DNA of 64,000 bases from Pseudomonas ovata (lineage in GTDB: Bacteria > Pseudomonadota > Gammaproteobacteria > Pseudomonadales > Pseudomonadaceae). Both the position numbers and the translations under genes were made by a program. Positions 33,492 to 42,462 of the stretch are shown in pieces. Within the stretch, counting starts at the first letter, position 1. Each line of letters starts with the position of its first letter. Under the pieces are notes generated by a model. It worked only from the letters and a program-made list of their open reading frames with translations. It made no database searches and was not told the DNA's origin. Location of the stretch: contig NZ_QFFU01000026.1 in the NCBI RefSeq assembly GCF_003131185.1, positions 1-64,000 of the forward strand. Reading direction: 5' to 3'.

Positions 33492-36416
33492 ATGCAATCA
33501 CGCCGTCCCGTGCCTGAACAAGCCACACGCCTTGCAGCGCTGCGCGCCTTCTGCGAACACGCGCTGGATAATGACCCCGAACTCGCAGGCCATGACAACG
33601 GCGAGCCCGGCTTCTGGAACGGCGTCGATTTGCTGCGCATCGCCACTGACTGGGTCAGGCAGCAGCCCGGGGAAGGCCCCAGGGCACTGACAGAGGGTTT
33701 TGTCTTTCCCACCGTCTGGGACGATCTGGAGGATCGCCGCGATCAACAGCGTCATGAGCTGCAGTACCGACTCTGCGATGCCTGGATCACCGCCCACCCG
33801 GATGCCTATGCGCAAGAGCAGATCGGCGCTCGATTGCAGCACATGCTGCAATACGCGTTCGAGGACAGTGATTATCCATTGCCCACGGACGAAGACGGCC
33901 CGGCCTGTTACCGCCGGCGCCACGACCAGGCCTGGGCCTTTCCTGATGTCGAGGACTGTATCAGGCGCCTGAGTCATTACCCGCCCACCCCGGCCTGGCA
34001 GACCCTGGCCGGATGGTTGCTGGACGGCCGCTGGAACCGCGAGCAGCCGCTGTCCTCACCCCATGACGCACCCCGGAAAATCGCCGACGCCTATGTCTAC
34101 GCCTACCAGGACATCGGCCGCATCGCGGCGGCCCTGCTGCAAGCCGGCGGCCTTGATTACCCGCGTTTTGTGCGGGCCGCCGACACCTGGGGCCGCGCCA
34201 TGATGGCCTGTTCGGACGACACCGGGCTGGCCAGCGACGACGTTGACCTGGATCGGTATGCCGATGAGGCATGCGAGGAGGACGATGATGAACACCCCAC
34301 CGACGAAGACATTGATGATCAACCGCCACAACAGGATGCCTCTGCCGCTGAAGCCACCACGGCCGTGCCACCGGAACTGATTGATTTCACCGTTCGCTAT
34401 GTCGAGGCGGCCCTGGCCGCCTTGCCCGATAACGCCGCAAGGCTGGCAGACACCTTCCGTTTGGTAGAGGTGTTCCAGCCGCGCTGGCTGCTGCAGGCGC
34501 TGGCAGTTATCGAACGTATGGGCATGACGCCGGATCACTTCCATGACAGCTTCGGTGATACAGCCGCGGTGCTTGAGCGCTTCCTGCGGCTTGAGCAATT
34601 GCCCGGTAGCCCGTCAGCAGAACTGCTTACAGCACTGAGCGACTTTTCCAGAAATACCCTGCTGACCGCACTGCCCTACGCCGGCAAGGCCAGCCCGGTG
34701 CTGCTCGACGCGCTCGGCTGGAATGACCTGCAAGCCTTTCAGCAGCAATACCTGGAGATTGCCCTGGCGCCCCGCTCCGGCTGGGGCACTGACCTGCCCA
34801 ATACACTGGATGAAACCGTGGGGGTGGTGGATCGTGACCGGCTGGACCAGGCACTGGCCGACGCCGACCCGGACCATCTGCGCGCTTACCTGGCAGCACT
34901 CGAACCCTCGCCCTGGGCGTTTCCCCAGACACGCCTGCTGCTCGACGCCTACCGGGGAATCGGCCGACCGGCGCTGGAAAAAAAGCTGGCCCGTCATGCC
35001 CAGGCGGCCATGCGCATTTATGGCGTGCTGCCCGCCACCGATGTGGACGACGTTCGTCAGCGCTACCTGATGCTGAAAAAACTGCACAAGGAGGTGTGCA
35101 AGTACGGTGCCGAACGACAGGCCAATTCCCATGCGGCCATACAGGCCGGTCTGGAAAACCTGGCGCGTGTCGCCGGTTACCCTTCGGCCATTCGCCTGGA
35201 ATGGGCGATGGAATCGCAGATCGCTGAATCAGCCGTGACCGCCGCCACTCTGGAGGGCTATGACGTCACGTTGGTGATCGACGGTCTGTCGCCGACGCTG
35301 CACATCAGCAAAGCGGGAAAAACGCTCAAGAGCGCACCGCCTGCGCTGCGCAAAAACGTCGACTTCATGGCCTTGAAAACGCAGCAGAGCCAGCTCAAGG
35401 AACAGATCGCCCGCTTCTGCCGCACCCTGGAAGCGATGATGAGCAGCGGCGAAGCCCTGGCCCTGGTCGACCTTGAGCCGCTGTTGAACCTGCCTGCCGT
35501 TCGCCTGCTGCTGGAACAACTGATCGTGCAGGCCGACGACACGGTGCTGGGCTGGCTCGATGCCACCACGCTGGCGGTGACTGACCTCGAAGGCCGCCAG
35601 CACGTCATTGAACAGCAGCTGCGCATTGCCCACCCGTTTCACCTGTTCACGGCAGGACAGCTGTCGGCCTGGCAGAAAGAGGTGGTCAGCCACCGTCGCG
35701 TACAACCGTTCAAGCAGGCCTTTCGCGAGCTGTACCTGCTGACCCCGGCCGAGCGCGATACCGCCCTGTGGTCCAGCCGGTTTGCCGGCCACCGCCTCAA
35801 AGGCAAGGTCGCCGCCCGGTTGTTGCAGGCGCGCCACTGGTCGACCTCAAACGTCGAGGATGTCCATTATTCGAGCAAGCAACACGGTATCGAGGCCCGG
35901 TTCGACTTTCTGGAGACCGGCCATTACCTCTCGGAAACCGAACACCTTGTCTTCGACACCATTGCATTCCAGCGCAACGGCGACGCCCTGCCGCTTGAGC
36001 AGGTCCCGCCGCTGCTGTTCTCGGAAGTCATGCGTGACGCCGACCTGCTGGTGTCGGTGGCCCACGCCGCCGACGGCTACAGCACCAGCCAGGAAACCCT
36101 GCAACGACGCGCCGAACTGGTCGGTGAACTGATTGCCGGGCTGGGGCTGCAAAACGTCCGGTGCGAGGGGCATTTCCTGCACATTACCGGCCAGCGTGCG
36201 AATTACCGCCTTCACCTGGGCAGCGCGGTCATCCATATCGAGCCGGGCAACTATTTGTGCATCGTGCCCGCCGGCAGCCAGCCCACGGCGCTCTACCTGC
36301 CGTTCGCCGACACCGACCAGAAAATGGCCGAGGTGCTGAGCAAGCTGTTCCTGTTGCTGGACGACATGAACATCACCGACAGCCTGATCCTGGAACAGAT
36401 ACAACGCGGCAGTTGA
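33492..36416 (+). CDS. Large DUF4132/MolR-like protein
   Basis: A 974-residue cytosolic protein. The C-terminal half matches the DUF4132 family (MolR/YehI-like): HKEVCKYGAERQANSHAAIQAGLENLARVAGYP near 525, then QPFKQAFRELYLLTPAERDTALWSSRFAGHRLKGK near 745, and PPLLFSEVMRDADLLVSVA near 838 (segments cited in part). The N-terminal ~500 residues are helical, with an acidic linker (EACEEDDDEHPTDEDIDDQ) near 255. No WGR domain or catalytic motif is evident. Family function is unknown; relatives occur beside MoxR ATPases, vWA proteins and predicted conflict systems. Here the only partner is the ubiquitin-like gene upstream. Confidence 0.75.
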   Translation: MQSRRPVPEQATRLAALRAFCEHALDNDPELAGHDNGEPGFWNGVDLLRIATDWVRQQPGEGPRALTEGFVFPTVWDDLEDRRDQQRHELQYRLCDAWITAHPDAYAQEQIGARLQHMLQYAFEDSDYPLPTDEDGPACYRRRHDQAWAFPDVEDCIRRLSHYPPTPAWQTLAGWLLDGRWNREQPLSSPHDAPRKIADAYVYAYQDIGRIAAALLQAGGLDYPRFVRAADTWGRAMMACSDDTGLASDDVDLDRYADEACEEDDDEHPTDEDIDDQPPQQDASAAEATTAVPPELIDFTVRYVEAALAALPDNAARLADTFRLVEVFQPRWLLQALAVIERMGMTPDHFHDSFGDTAAVLERFLRLEQLPGSPSAELLTALSDFSRNTLLTALPYAGKASPVLLDALGWNDLQAFQQQYLEIALAPRSGWGTDLPNTLDETVGVVDRDRLDQALADADPDHLRAYLAALEPSPWAFPQTRLLLDAYRGIGRPALEKKLARHAQAAMRIYGVLPATDVDDVRQRYLMLKKLHKEVCKYGAERQANSHAAIQAGLENLARVAGYPSAIRLEWAMESQIAESAVTAATLEGYDVTLVIDGLSPTLHISKAGKTLKSAPPALRKNVDFMALKTQQSQLKEQIARFCRTLEAMMSSGEALALVDLEPLLNLPAVRLLLEQLIVQADDTVLGWLDATTLAVTDLEGRQHVIEQQLRIAHPFHLFTAGQLSAWQKEVVSHRRVQPFKQAFRELYLLTPAERDTALWSSRFAGHRLKGKVAARLLQARHWSTSNVEDVHYSSKQHGIEARFDFLETGHYLSETEHLVFDTIAFQRNGDALPLEQVPPLLFSEVMRDADLLVSVAHAADGYSTSQETLQRRAELVGELIAGLGLQNVRCEGHFLHITGQRANYRLHLGSAVIHIEPGNYLCIVPAGSQPTALYLPFADTDQKMAEVLSKLFLLLDDMNITDSLILEQIQRGS

Positions 36417-36478
36417 TGGCGGTTTTGTTCAACGGTGCGGTTGCCGCCGAGCCTTGGGCGGCGCCGCAAAAGCGACGC

Positions 36479-37474
36479 TCAAGCCACTTCGCGTCGCCGA
36501 TCCTCCCTGGGGCATCTGGCAAACCGCGCCCGGTAACGGCGGGTGAAATACGACGGCGATTCAAACCCGCAGGCAATGCTGACCTCCAGCACGCTCATGT
36601 CGCTCTGGCGCAGCAATTGCCGGGCTTTTTCCAGGCGCAGCCCCAGGTAGAAATTGCTCGGTGTGTCGTTCAGGTGCAAGCGGAACAAGCGCTCCAGCTG
36701 GCGCCGGGTGACCTTGATCGTCTCGGCCAGCACCAGGGTGCTCAGCGGGGGTTCGGTGTGTTGCTCCATCTCGCCGATCACCTGCACCAGTTTCTTGTTG
36801 TTGATGCCGTAGCGCGTGGCGATCTGCATGCGCTGGTGATCCTTGCGCGGACGGATGCGGCCGAGCACGAACTGTTCGGAGACCTGGATGGCCAGGTCCG
36901 GGCCATGCGCCTGGGCGATCAGGTCGAGCATCAGGTCGATGGACGCGGTGCCACCGGCACAGGTGATACGGCGGCGGTCGATCTCGAACAGTTCCTGGGT
37001 CACCGTCAGCTGTGGGTAGGATTCCTTGAAGGCGTCGATGGCTTCCCAGTGCAAGGTCAGGCGATGGCCGTCGAGCAGGCCCGCCTCGGCCAGTACACAG
37101 GCGCCGGTGTCAATGGCACCGAGGGTCACGCCCTCGTGATCGAGGCGACGCAGCCAGTGCTGTAGCGCAGGCGTGACGGACTGCAAGGGTTCGAAACCGG
37201 CAACCACCAGCAGGGTCGCGCCTTTTTTCAACGGTTCCAGCGCGGCATCGGCGTTGACCGACATGCCATTGCTCGCCAGTACCGCACCGCCGTCGGCGCT
37301 CAACACCTGCCAGCGATACAACTCGCCACGAAAGCGGTTGGCCACCCGCAACGGTTCCAGCGCGGAGATGAAACCAATGGCCGAAAACCCCGGCATCAGC
37401 AAAAAGTAGAAGTTCTGGACCACGATGGCGCTCTCGAAGGACGGGCAGCGTGGCACTGTGATACTCCCGTTCAT
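36479..37474 (-). CDS. cdhR: GlxA/AraC family regulator, CdhR type
   Basis: A 331-residue regulator. The N-terminal ~190 residues are a DJ-1/PfpI amidotransferase-like domain (NFYFLLMPGFSAIGFISALEPLRVANRF, then GAIDTGACVLAEAGLL), and the C-terminus is an AraC DNA-binding domain with two helix-turn-helix motifs (VTRRQLERLFRLHLNDTPS and VLEVSIACGFESPSYFTRRYRARF). CdhR activates carnitine catabolic genes in P. aeruginosa in response to carnitine. ATG 37474 is taken; the frame continues to a TTG at 37486. It is divergent from the caiX-type gene, as expected for an activator. Confidence 0.87.
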   Translation of the reverse strand: MNGSITVPRCPSFESAIVVQNFYFLLMPGFSAIGFISALEPLRVANRFRGELYRWQVLSADGGAVLASNGMSVNADAALEPLKKGATLLVVAGFEPLQSVTPALQHWLRRLDHEGVTLGAIDTGACVLAEAGLLDGHRLTLHWEAIDAFKESYPQLTVTQELFEIDRRRITCAGGTASIDLMLDLIAQAHGPDLAIQVSEQFVLGRIRPRKDHQRMQIATRYGINNKKLVQVIGEMEQHTEPPLSTLVLAETIKVTRRQLERLFRLHLNDTPSNFYLGLRLEKARQLLRQSDMSVLEVSIACGFESPSYFTRRYRARFARCPREDRRREVA

Positions 37475-37616
37475 GGGCAGATTCAAGGGGCCAGGTCGCC
37501 ACAGTGCAAACGCCGGTCGCCACCGTACGCTTTGTCAGCCTCGAAGGTCCGTAACGTGGCGTCACGGTGCACAAAGACGCCGCCTCCCCACAATAACGAC
37601 TGCCGAGGGCTCCACC
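37475..37616. promoter_or_regulatory. Divergent promoter region cdhR-caiX
   Basis: A 142-bp divergent gap that must hold the regulator's own promoter and the CdhR-controlled promoter of the carnitine operon. No repeat pair could be assigned confidently by eye. CCGAGGG lies before the caiX start. Confidence 0.4.
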
Positions 37617-38561
37617 ATGAACCGACTGATCAGCCGCTGCGTGTTCACACTCGGCGCCAGCGCCATCCTGAGCACACAGGTGATGGCAGCGGATGCCGCG
37701 TCCTGCCAGAACGTGCGCATGGGCGTGGTGAACTGGACCGATGTCATCGCCACCAGTGCCATGACCCAAGTGTTGCTTGATGGCCTTGGCTACAAGACCA
37801 AACAGACCAGTGCGTCCCAACAGATCATCTTTGCCGGCATCCGCGACCAGCGCCTGGACCTGTTCTTGGGCTACTGGAACCCGCTGATGACCCAGACCAT
37901 TACCCCGTTCGTCGACGCCGGGCAAGTCAAGGTCCTCGACAAACCCAGCCTGCAGGACGCCCGTGCCACCCTCGCCGTGCCGACCTACCTGGCAGACAAG
38001 GGCCTGAAAACCTTTGCCGACATCGCCCGGTTCGAAAAAGAACTGGGTGGCAAGCTCTATGGCATCGAGCCAGGCTCGGGGGCCAATACCCAGATCAAGG
38101 CGATGATTACCAAAAACCAGTTCGGCCTGGGCAAGTTCCAGCTGGTGGAGTCCAGCGAAGCCGGCATGCTCGCCACCGTCGACCGCGCTGTACGCCGCAA
38201 GGAAGCCGTGGTGTTCTTCGGCTGGGCACCGCACCCGATGAACATCAACGTCGCCATGACCTACCTCACCGGCAGCGAAGATGCCCTGGGCCCGAACGAA
38301 GGCATGGCCACCGTCTGGACGGTGACGTCGCCCACCTACGCCCAGCAGTGCCCCAACGTGCACAAGCTGCTGACCAACCTGACGTTCACCGCCGCCGACG
38401 AGAGCCGGATGATGCAGCCGCTGCTGGATCACAAGGATCCGCTGGAATCGGCCAGGCAGTGGCTCAAGGATCACCCGCAGGACCAGGCTCGCTGGCTGGA
38501 AGGCGTGACCACCTTTGACGGCAAACCGGCGGCCGCCAACCTGCAACTGACCGGCAAATAA
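37617..38561 (+). CDS. caiX: Carnitine-binding periplasmic protein, ChoX/CaiX type
   Basis: A 314-residue binding protein of the OpuAC/ChoX group (quaternary ammonium ligands). A signal peptide MNRLISRCVFTLGASAILSTQVMA precedes CQNVRMGVVNWTDVIATSAMTQVLLDGLGY (cited in part), and DLFLGYWNP and VVFFGWAPHPMN supply aromatic residues typical of the cation-binding box. ATG 37617 is chosen for the signal peptide. It is first in the carnitine operon; in pseudomonads CaiX feeds carnitine to the shared Cbc core transporter, and no permease or ATPase is encoded here. Confidence 0.9.
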   Translation: MNRLISRCVFTLGASAILSTQVMAADAASCQNVRMGVVNWTDVIATSAMTQVLLDGLGYKTKQTSASQQIIFAGIRDQRLDLFLGYWNPLMTQTITPFVDAGQVKVLDKPSLQDARATLAVPTYLADKGLKTFADIARFEKELGGKLYGIEPGSGANTQIKAMITKNQFGLGKFQLVESSEAGMLATVDRAVRRKEAVVFFGWAPHPMNINVAMTYLTGSEDALGPNEGMATVWTVTSPTYAQQCPNVHKLLTNLTFTAADESRMMQPLLDHKDPLESARQWLKDHPQDQARWLEGVTTFDGKPAAANLQLTGK

Positions 38562-38633
38562 TCCCTGTTCAATCACCGCTTCGCCGCTGTGAAAGGCTGC
38601 GAACAGCATTAACACGCCCTAAGGAATTGCCTC

Positions 38634-39521
38634 ATGAACCATGACGTCATCATCACCTGCGCACTCACCGGTGCTGGCGACACGACCGCCAGAAGCCCCC
38701 ACGTGCCGGTCACCCCCAAGCAGATCGCCGCAGCCGCCGTGGAAGCCGCCAAGGCCGGCGCCACCGTGGTGCATTGCCATGTGCGTGACCCCGAGACCGG
38801 CCGGTTCAGCCGCGATGTGGCGTTGTACCGCGAAGTCATGGAGCGCATCCGCGAGGCCGACATTGACATTATCGTCAACCTTACCGCCGGCATGGGCGGC
38901 GACCTGGAGATCGGCGCGGGGGAGAACCCGATGGCCTTCGGCCCGGGCACTGACCTGGTCGGCCCGCTGACCCGCCTGGCCCATGTCGAAGAACTGCTGC
39001 CGGAAATCTGCACCCTGGACTGCGGCACCCTGAACTTCGGCGACGGCGACACCATTTACGTGTCCACCCCGGCGCAACTGCGCGCCGGGGCCAGACGCAT
39101 TCAGGCACTGGGGGTAAAGGCCGAGCTGGAAATCTTCGACACCGGCCACCTGTGGTTTGCCAGGCAGATGATCAAGGAAGGCCTGCTCGACAACCCGCTG
39201 TTCCAGCTGTGCCTCGGCATCCCGTGGGGCGCACCGGCCGACACCACCACCATGAAGGCCATGGTCGACAACCTGCCGGCCGATGCCGTGTGGGCCGGCT
39301 TCGGCATCGGCCGCATGCAGATGCCGATGACGGCGCAAGCGGTGCTGCTGGGCGGCAATGTGCGCGTCGGCCTGGAAGACAACCTGTGGCTGGACAAGGG
39401 CGTGCTGGCGACCAATGGCCAACTGGTAGAACGCGCCGGCGAAATCCTCAGCCGCCTGGGCGCACGCGTGCTGACCCCGGCTGAAGGCCGCGTGAAGATG
39501 GGCCTTGCGCAGCGAGGTTGA
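38634..39521 (+). CDS. cdhC: Dehydrocarnitine cleavage enzyme (BKACE/DUF849 family)
   Basis: A 295-residue beta-keto acid cleavage enzyme. With acetyl-CoA it splits 3-dehydrocarnitine into acetoacetate and betainyl-CoA. Family features visible are the N-terminal ITCALTGAGDT, zinc ligands in VVHCHVRDP (two histidines), ELEIFDTGH, and VRVGLEDNLWL near the C-terminus. AAGGA precedes ATG 38634. Its place between caiX and the carnitine dehydrogenase gene specifies the substrate within this many-function family. Confidence 0.9.
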   Translation: MNHDVIITCALTGAGDTTARSPHVPVTPKQIAAAAVEAAKAGATVVHCHVRDPETGRFSRDVALYREVMERIREADIDIIVNLTAGMGGDLEIGAGENPMAFGPGTDLVGPLTRLAHVEELLPEICTLDCGTLNFGDGDTIYVSTPAQLRAGARRIQALGVKAELEIFDTGHLWFARQMIKEGLLDNPLFQLCLGIPWGAPADTTTMKAMVDNLPADAVWAGFGIGRMQMPMTAQAVLLGGNVRVGLEDNLWLDKGVLATNGQLVERAGEILSRLGARVLTPAEGRVKMGLAQRG

Positions 39522-39606
39522 CCGGTGGCCGAAACCGGCATCAGGACCGTGGACGATGGCCGGCCCGTCGCCACAACAGATTACCCACCCCTTTCAGGAA
39601 ATCGTC

Positions 39607-40572
39607 ATGCGCTTTATCACTGAGATCAAAACCTTCGCCGCCCTGGGCAGCGGCGTTATCGGCAGCGGCTGGGTGTCTCGCGCCCTTGCCCACGGCCTGG
39701 ATGTGGTCGCCTGGGACCCGGCGCCCGGCGCCGAAGCCGCACTGCGCCAACGCGTCGCCAATGCCTGGGGCGCCCTGGAGCAACAGGGCCTGGCAGCGGG
39801 CGCCTCCCAGGACCGCCTGCGCGTTGTCGACACCATTGAAGAATGCGTGAAAGACGCCGACTTTATCCAGGAAAGCGCGCCGGAACGCCTGGAATTGAAG
39901 CTGCAATTGCACCGTCAGATCAGCGCAGCCGCCAAACCCGAGGCGCTGATCGGTTCAAGCACTTCCGGGCTGCTGCCAAGTGAATTCTATGAAAGCGCCA
40001 CCCATCCAGAGCGCTGCGTGGTCGGGCACCCGTTCAACCCGGTGTACCTGCTGCCGCTGGTGGAAGTGGTCGGCGGCAAGCACACCGCACCCGAGGCGAT
40101 CCAGGCGGCGATCACGGTGTATGAATCGCTCGGCATGCGCCCGCTGCATGTGCGCAAGGAGGTCCCCGGCTTTATCGCTGACCGCCTGCTGGAAGCACTG
40201 TGGCGTGAGGCACTGCACCTGGTGAATGACGGCGTGGCGACCACCGGCGAAATCGATGACGCGATTCGCTTTGGCGCCGGTCTGCGCTGGTCGTTCATGG
40301 GCACTTTCCTGACCTACACCCTGGCCGGTGGCGATGCCGGTATGCGGCACTTCATGGCGCAGTTCGGCCCGGCGCTGCAGTTGCCGTGGACCTATCTGCC
40401 GGCACCGGAGCTGACCGACCGGTTGATTGACGATGTGGTCGAGGGCACCACCGAGCAGTTGGGCACCCACAGCATTTCAGCCCTGGAGCGTTACCGTGAT
40501 GATTGCCTGCTTGCCGTACTGGAGGCCGTGAAGACCACCAAGGCCAGGCACGGTATGAACTTCGCCGACTGA
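39607..40572 (+). CDS. cdhA: L-carnitine 3-dehydrogenase
   Basis: A 321-residue NAD-dependent dehydrogenase of the 3-hydroxyacyl-CoA dehydrogenase superfamily, converting L-carnitine to 3-dehydrocarnitine. The dinucleotide motif ALGSGVIGSGW is at residues 12-22. FIQESAPERLELK, GSSTSGLLPS and the active-site region VVGHPFNPVYLLPLVEVV follow. The frame opens at 39505, but ATG 39607 with AGGAA upstream gives the native MRFITEIKTF start. It is the first catabolic step of the operon. Confidence 0.92.
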   Translation: MRFITEIKTFAALGSGVIGSGWVSRALAHGLDVVAWDPAPGAEAALRQRVANAWGALEQQGLAAGASQDRLRVVDTIEECVKDADFIQESAPERLELKLQLHRQISAAAKPEALIGSSTSGLLPSEFYESATHPERCVVGHPFNPVYLLPLVEVVGGKHTAPEAIQAAITVYESLGMRPLHVRKEVPGFIADRLLEALWREALHLVNDGVATTGEIDDAIRFGAGLRWSFMGTFLTYTLAGGDAGMRHFMAQFGPALQLPWTYLPAPELTDRLIDDVVEGTTEQLGTHSISALERYRDDCLLAVLEAVKTTKARHGMNFAD

Positions 40573-40596
40573 CCCATGCCAAGCCGAGTACCGCCC

Positions 40597-41073
40597 ATGC
40601 CTGCACTGACCACCTACGCAACCCGCATCCAGCCTGATTGGGTCGACTATAACGGCCACCTGCGCGACGCGTTCTACCTGCTGATCTTCAGCTACGCCAC
40701 CGACGCACTGATGGATACCCTGGGCCTGGACAGCGATCACCGTGAAGCCTGCGGCCATTCACTGTTCACCCTGGAGCTGCACCTCAATTACCTGCATGAA
40801 GTCAAACTGGGTGCCGAGGTCGAGGTGCACACCCAACTGATCGCCCACGACACCAAGCGCCTGCACCTTTATCACAGCCTGCATCGGGTTGGAGAGGCCA
40901 GGGAACTGGCCGGCAATGAGCAGATGCTGCTGCACGTTGACCTGGCCGGGCCGCATTCGGCGCCATTTACCGAGGCCACCCTGGAACGACTCGCCGCGAT
41001 CAGCGCCGGGCAGGCCGGGCTGCCAAGGCCCGCCCTGCTCGGCCGGGTCATCGGTTTACCCGCTAAAAAATAG
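40597..41073 (+). CDS. cdhB: Hotdog-fold thioesterase, betainyl-CoA type
   Basis: A 158-residue single hotdog protein with the 4-hydroxybenzoyl-CoA thioesterase-like motif DWVDYNGHLRDAFYLLIFS and a central helix. It would hydrolyse betainyl-CoA to glycine betaine and CoA, completing the carnitine pathway. Two in-frame ATGs exist (40576, 40597); I took the second, which gives MPALTTYATRIQPDWVDYNGH. It starts 24 bp after the dehydrogenase stop. Confidence 0.87.
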   Translation: MPALTTYATRIQPDWVDYNGHLRDAFYLLIFSYATDALMDTLGLDSDHREACGHSLFTLELHLNYLHEVKLGAEVEVHTQLIAHDTKRLHLYHSLHRVGEARELAGNEQMLLHVDLAGPHSAPFTEATLERLAAISAGQAGLPRPALLGRVIGLPAKK

Positions 41074-41133
41074 CCAACAGGAAAAGCCACGGTCAGCCGT
41101 GGCTCAAGAGGCCGTTCAGGAGCACCAGAAACG

Positions 41134-41161
41134 AAAAAAGCGACCCGAAGGTCGCTTTTTT
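41134..41161. terminator. Bidirectional terminator between cdhB and tRNA cassette 2
   Basis: GCGACC and GGTCGC form the stem with an A-run on one side and TTTTTT on the other, so it can end both the minus-strand tRNA transcript and the plus-strand carnitine operon. Confidence 0.9.
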
Positions 41162-41197
41162 GTTAGCCCGGATCGTTCAGTGAACCCAGGCTGAAGA

Positions 41198-41274
41198 TGG
41201 CGCAGCGGACGGGACTCGAACCCGCGACCCCCGGCGTGACAGGCCGGTATTCTAACCGACTGAACTACCGCTGC
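41198..41274 (-). tRNA. tRNA-Asp (anticodon GTC), copy 2
   Basis: 77 nt including CCA, identical to the copy at 32600-32676: acceptor GCAGCGG/CCGCTGC, anticodon GTC, normal D and T arms. Confidence 0.97.
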
Positions 41275-41287
41275 GCATACACTGAGA

Positions 41288-41363
41288 TGGTGGGTGATGA
41301 CGGGATCGAACCGCCGACCCTCTGCTTGTAAGGCAGATGCTCTCCCAGCTGAGCTAATCACCC
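41288..41363 (-). tRNA. tRNA-Val (anticodon TAC), copy 2
   Basis: 76 nt including CCA. Same as copy 1 apart from one base in the D-arm. Transcribed just before tRNA-Asp, 13 bp apart. Confidence 0.97.
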
Positions 41364-41525
41364 TTTGTCTCTCGGTGTGGCGCGCATTCTACGGACACAC
41401 CTTATGGCTGGCAAGCACTTAATCAAAAAAATTTATAAATTTTCCAAAGACTTAGCTCAGGGTTGGCCCAGAGGGTCCAGGCAGCGAATAATGCCCCCTT
41501 TGCAATGGAAAGAGAGACTCACCCC

Positions 41526-42446
41526 ATGTGGTTCAAAAACCTGCTTGTCTATCGCCTTACCCAGGACGTGCCGTTCGATGCCGAGGCGCTGGAAACCGCC
41601 CTCGCCACCAAGCCTGCGCGGGCCTGTGCCAGCCAGGAGTTGACCACTTACGGCTTCGTGGCACCGTTCGGCAAAGGTGAAGACGCGCCCCTGGTGCATG
41701 TCAGCCAGGATTTTCTGCTGATTGCCGCGCGCAAGGAAGAACGCATCCTGCCCGGCAGCGTGGTGCGCGATGCCGTCAAAGAGAAGATCGACGAGATCGA
41801 GGCCGAGCAGATGCGCAAGGTCTACAAAAAGGAACGCGATCAGATCAAGGATGAAATCATCCAGGCCTTCCTGCCACGCGCCTTTATTCGTCGCTCGGCG
41901 ACCTTCGCCGCCATCGCGCCTAAACAAGGCCTGATCCTGGTCAACGCCTCGAGCCCCAAGCGTGCCGAAGACCTGCTGTCGACCCTGCGTGAAGTGATCG
42001 GCTCGCTGCCGGTGCGTCCGCTGACCGTGAAAGTCGCACCAAGCGCCACGCTGACCGACTGGGTCAAGACTCAGAAAGCCGCCGACAACTTCTTCGTGCT
42101 GGACGAATGTGAACTGCGTGACACCCATGAAGATGGCGGCATCGTGCGCTGCAAGCGTCAGGACCTGACCGGCGACGAGATCCAGCTGCACCTGAACACC
42201 GGCAAGATCGTCACCCAGCTCTCGCTGGCCTGGCAGGACAAGCTGTCGTTCGTGCTCGACGACAAGCTGGTGATCAAGCGCCTGAAGTTCGAAGAACTGC
42301 TGCAGGACCAGGCCGAACAGGACGGTGGCGACGAAGCCCTGGGCCAACTGGACGCCAGCTTCACGCTGATGATGCTGACCTTCGGCGAGTTTTTGCCCGA
42401 GCTGTTCGAAGCCCTGGGCGGTGAGGAGATTCCACAAGGGATCTAA
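41526..42446 (+). CDS. rdgC: Recombination-associated protein RdgC
   Basis: A 306-residue ring-forming DNA-binding protein that modulates RecA activity. The N-terminus MWFKNLLVYRLTQDVPFDAEALE and the internal segments QELTTYGFVAPFG and LPGSVVRDAVKEKIDEIEAEQ are characteristic, and the length is normal. The frame extends upstream to 41463; ATG 41526 gives the conserved MWFKN start. A terminator follows 16 bp after the stop. Confidence 0.95.
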   Translation: MWFKNLLVYRLTQDVPFDAEALETALATKPARACASQELTTYGFVAPFGKGEDAPLVHVSQDFLLIAARKEERILPGSVVRDAVKEKIDEIEAEQMRKVYKKERDQIKDEIIQAFLPRAFIRRSATFAAIAPKQGLILVNASSPKRAEDLLSTLREVIGSLPVRPLTVKVAPSATLTDWVKTQKAADNFFVLDECELRDTHEDGGIVRCKRQDLTGDEIQLHLNTGKIVTQLSLAWQDKLSFVLDDKLVIKRLKFEELLQDQAEQDGGDEALGQLDASFTLMMLTFGEFLPELFEALGGEEIPQGI

Positions 42447-42462
42447 GCTGCACCGTTATCCG

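Larger units (their letters stand above)
41125..41393. repeat. Direct repeat: tRNA-Asp/Val cassette, copy 2
   Basis: Second copy of the ~270-bp unit at 32527-32797, same orientation, with scattered substitutions mainly outside the tRNAs. The 8.3 kb between the two copies holds two gene groups. Confidence 0.9.

Noticed and set aside
37110..38615. A 501-codon minus-strand frame across the carnitine binding-protein gene
   Set aside because: Spans the divergent promoter and two real genes on different frames; no domain.
32600..41363. tRNA cassettes as attL/attR of an integrated phage or ICE
   Set aside because: No integrase, excisionase or phage gene lies between them, and the repeats contain complete tRNA pairs with terminators rather than short tRNA 3'-end duplications. 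Treated as a cassette duplication or recombination hotspot instead.
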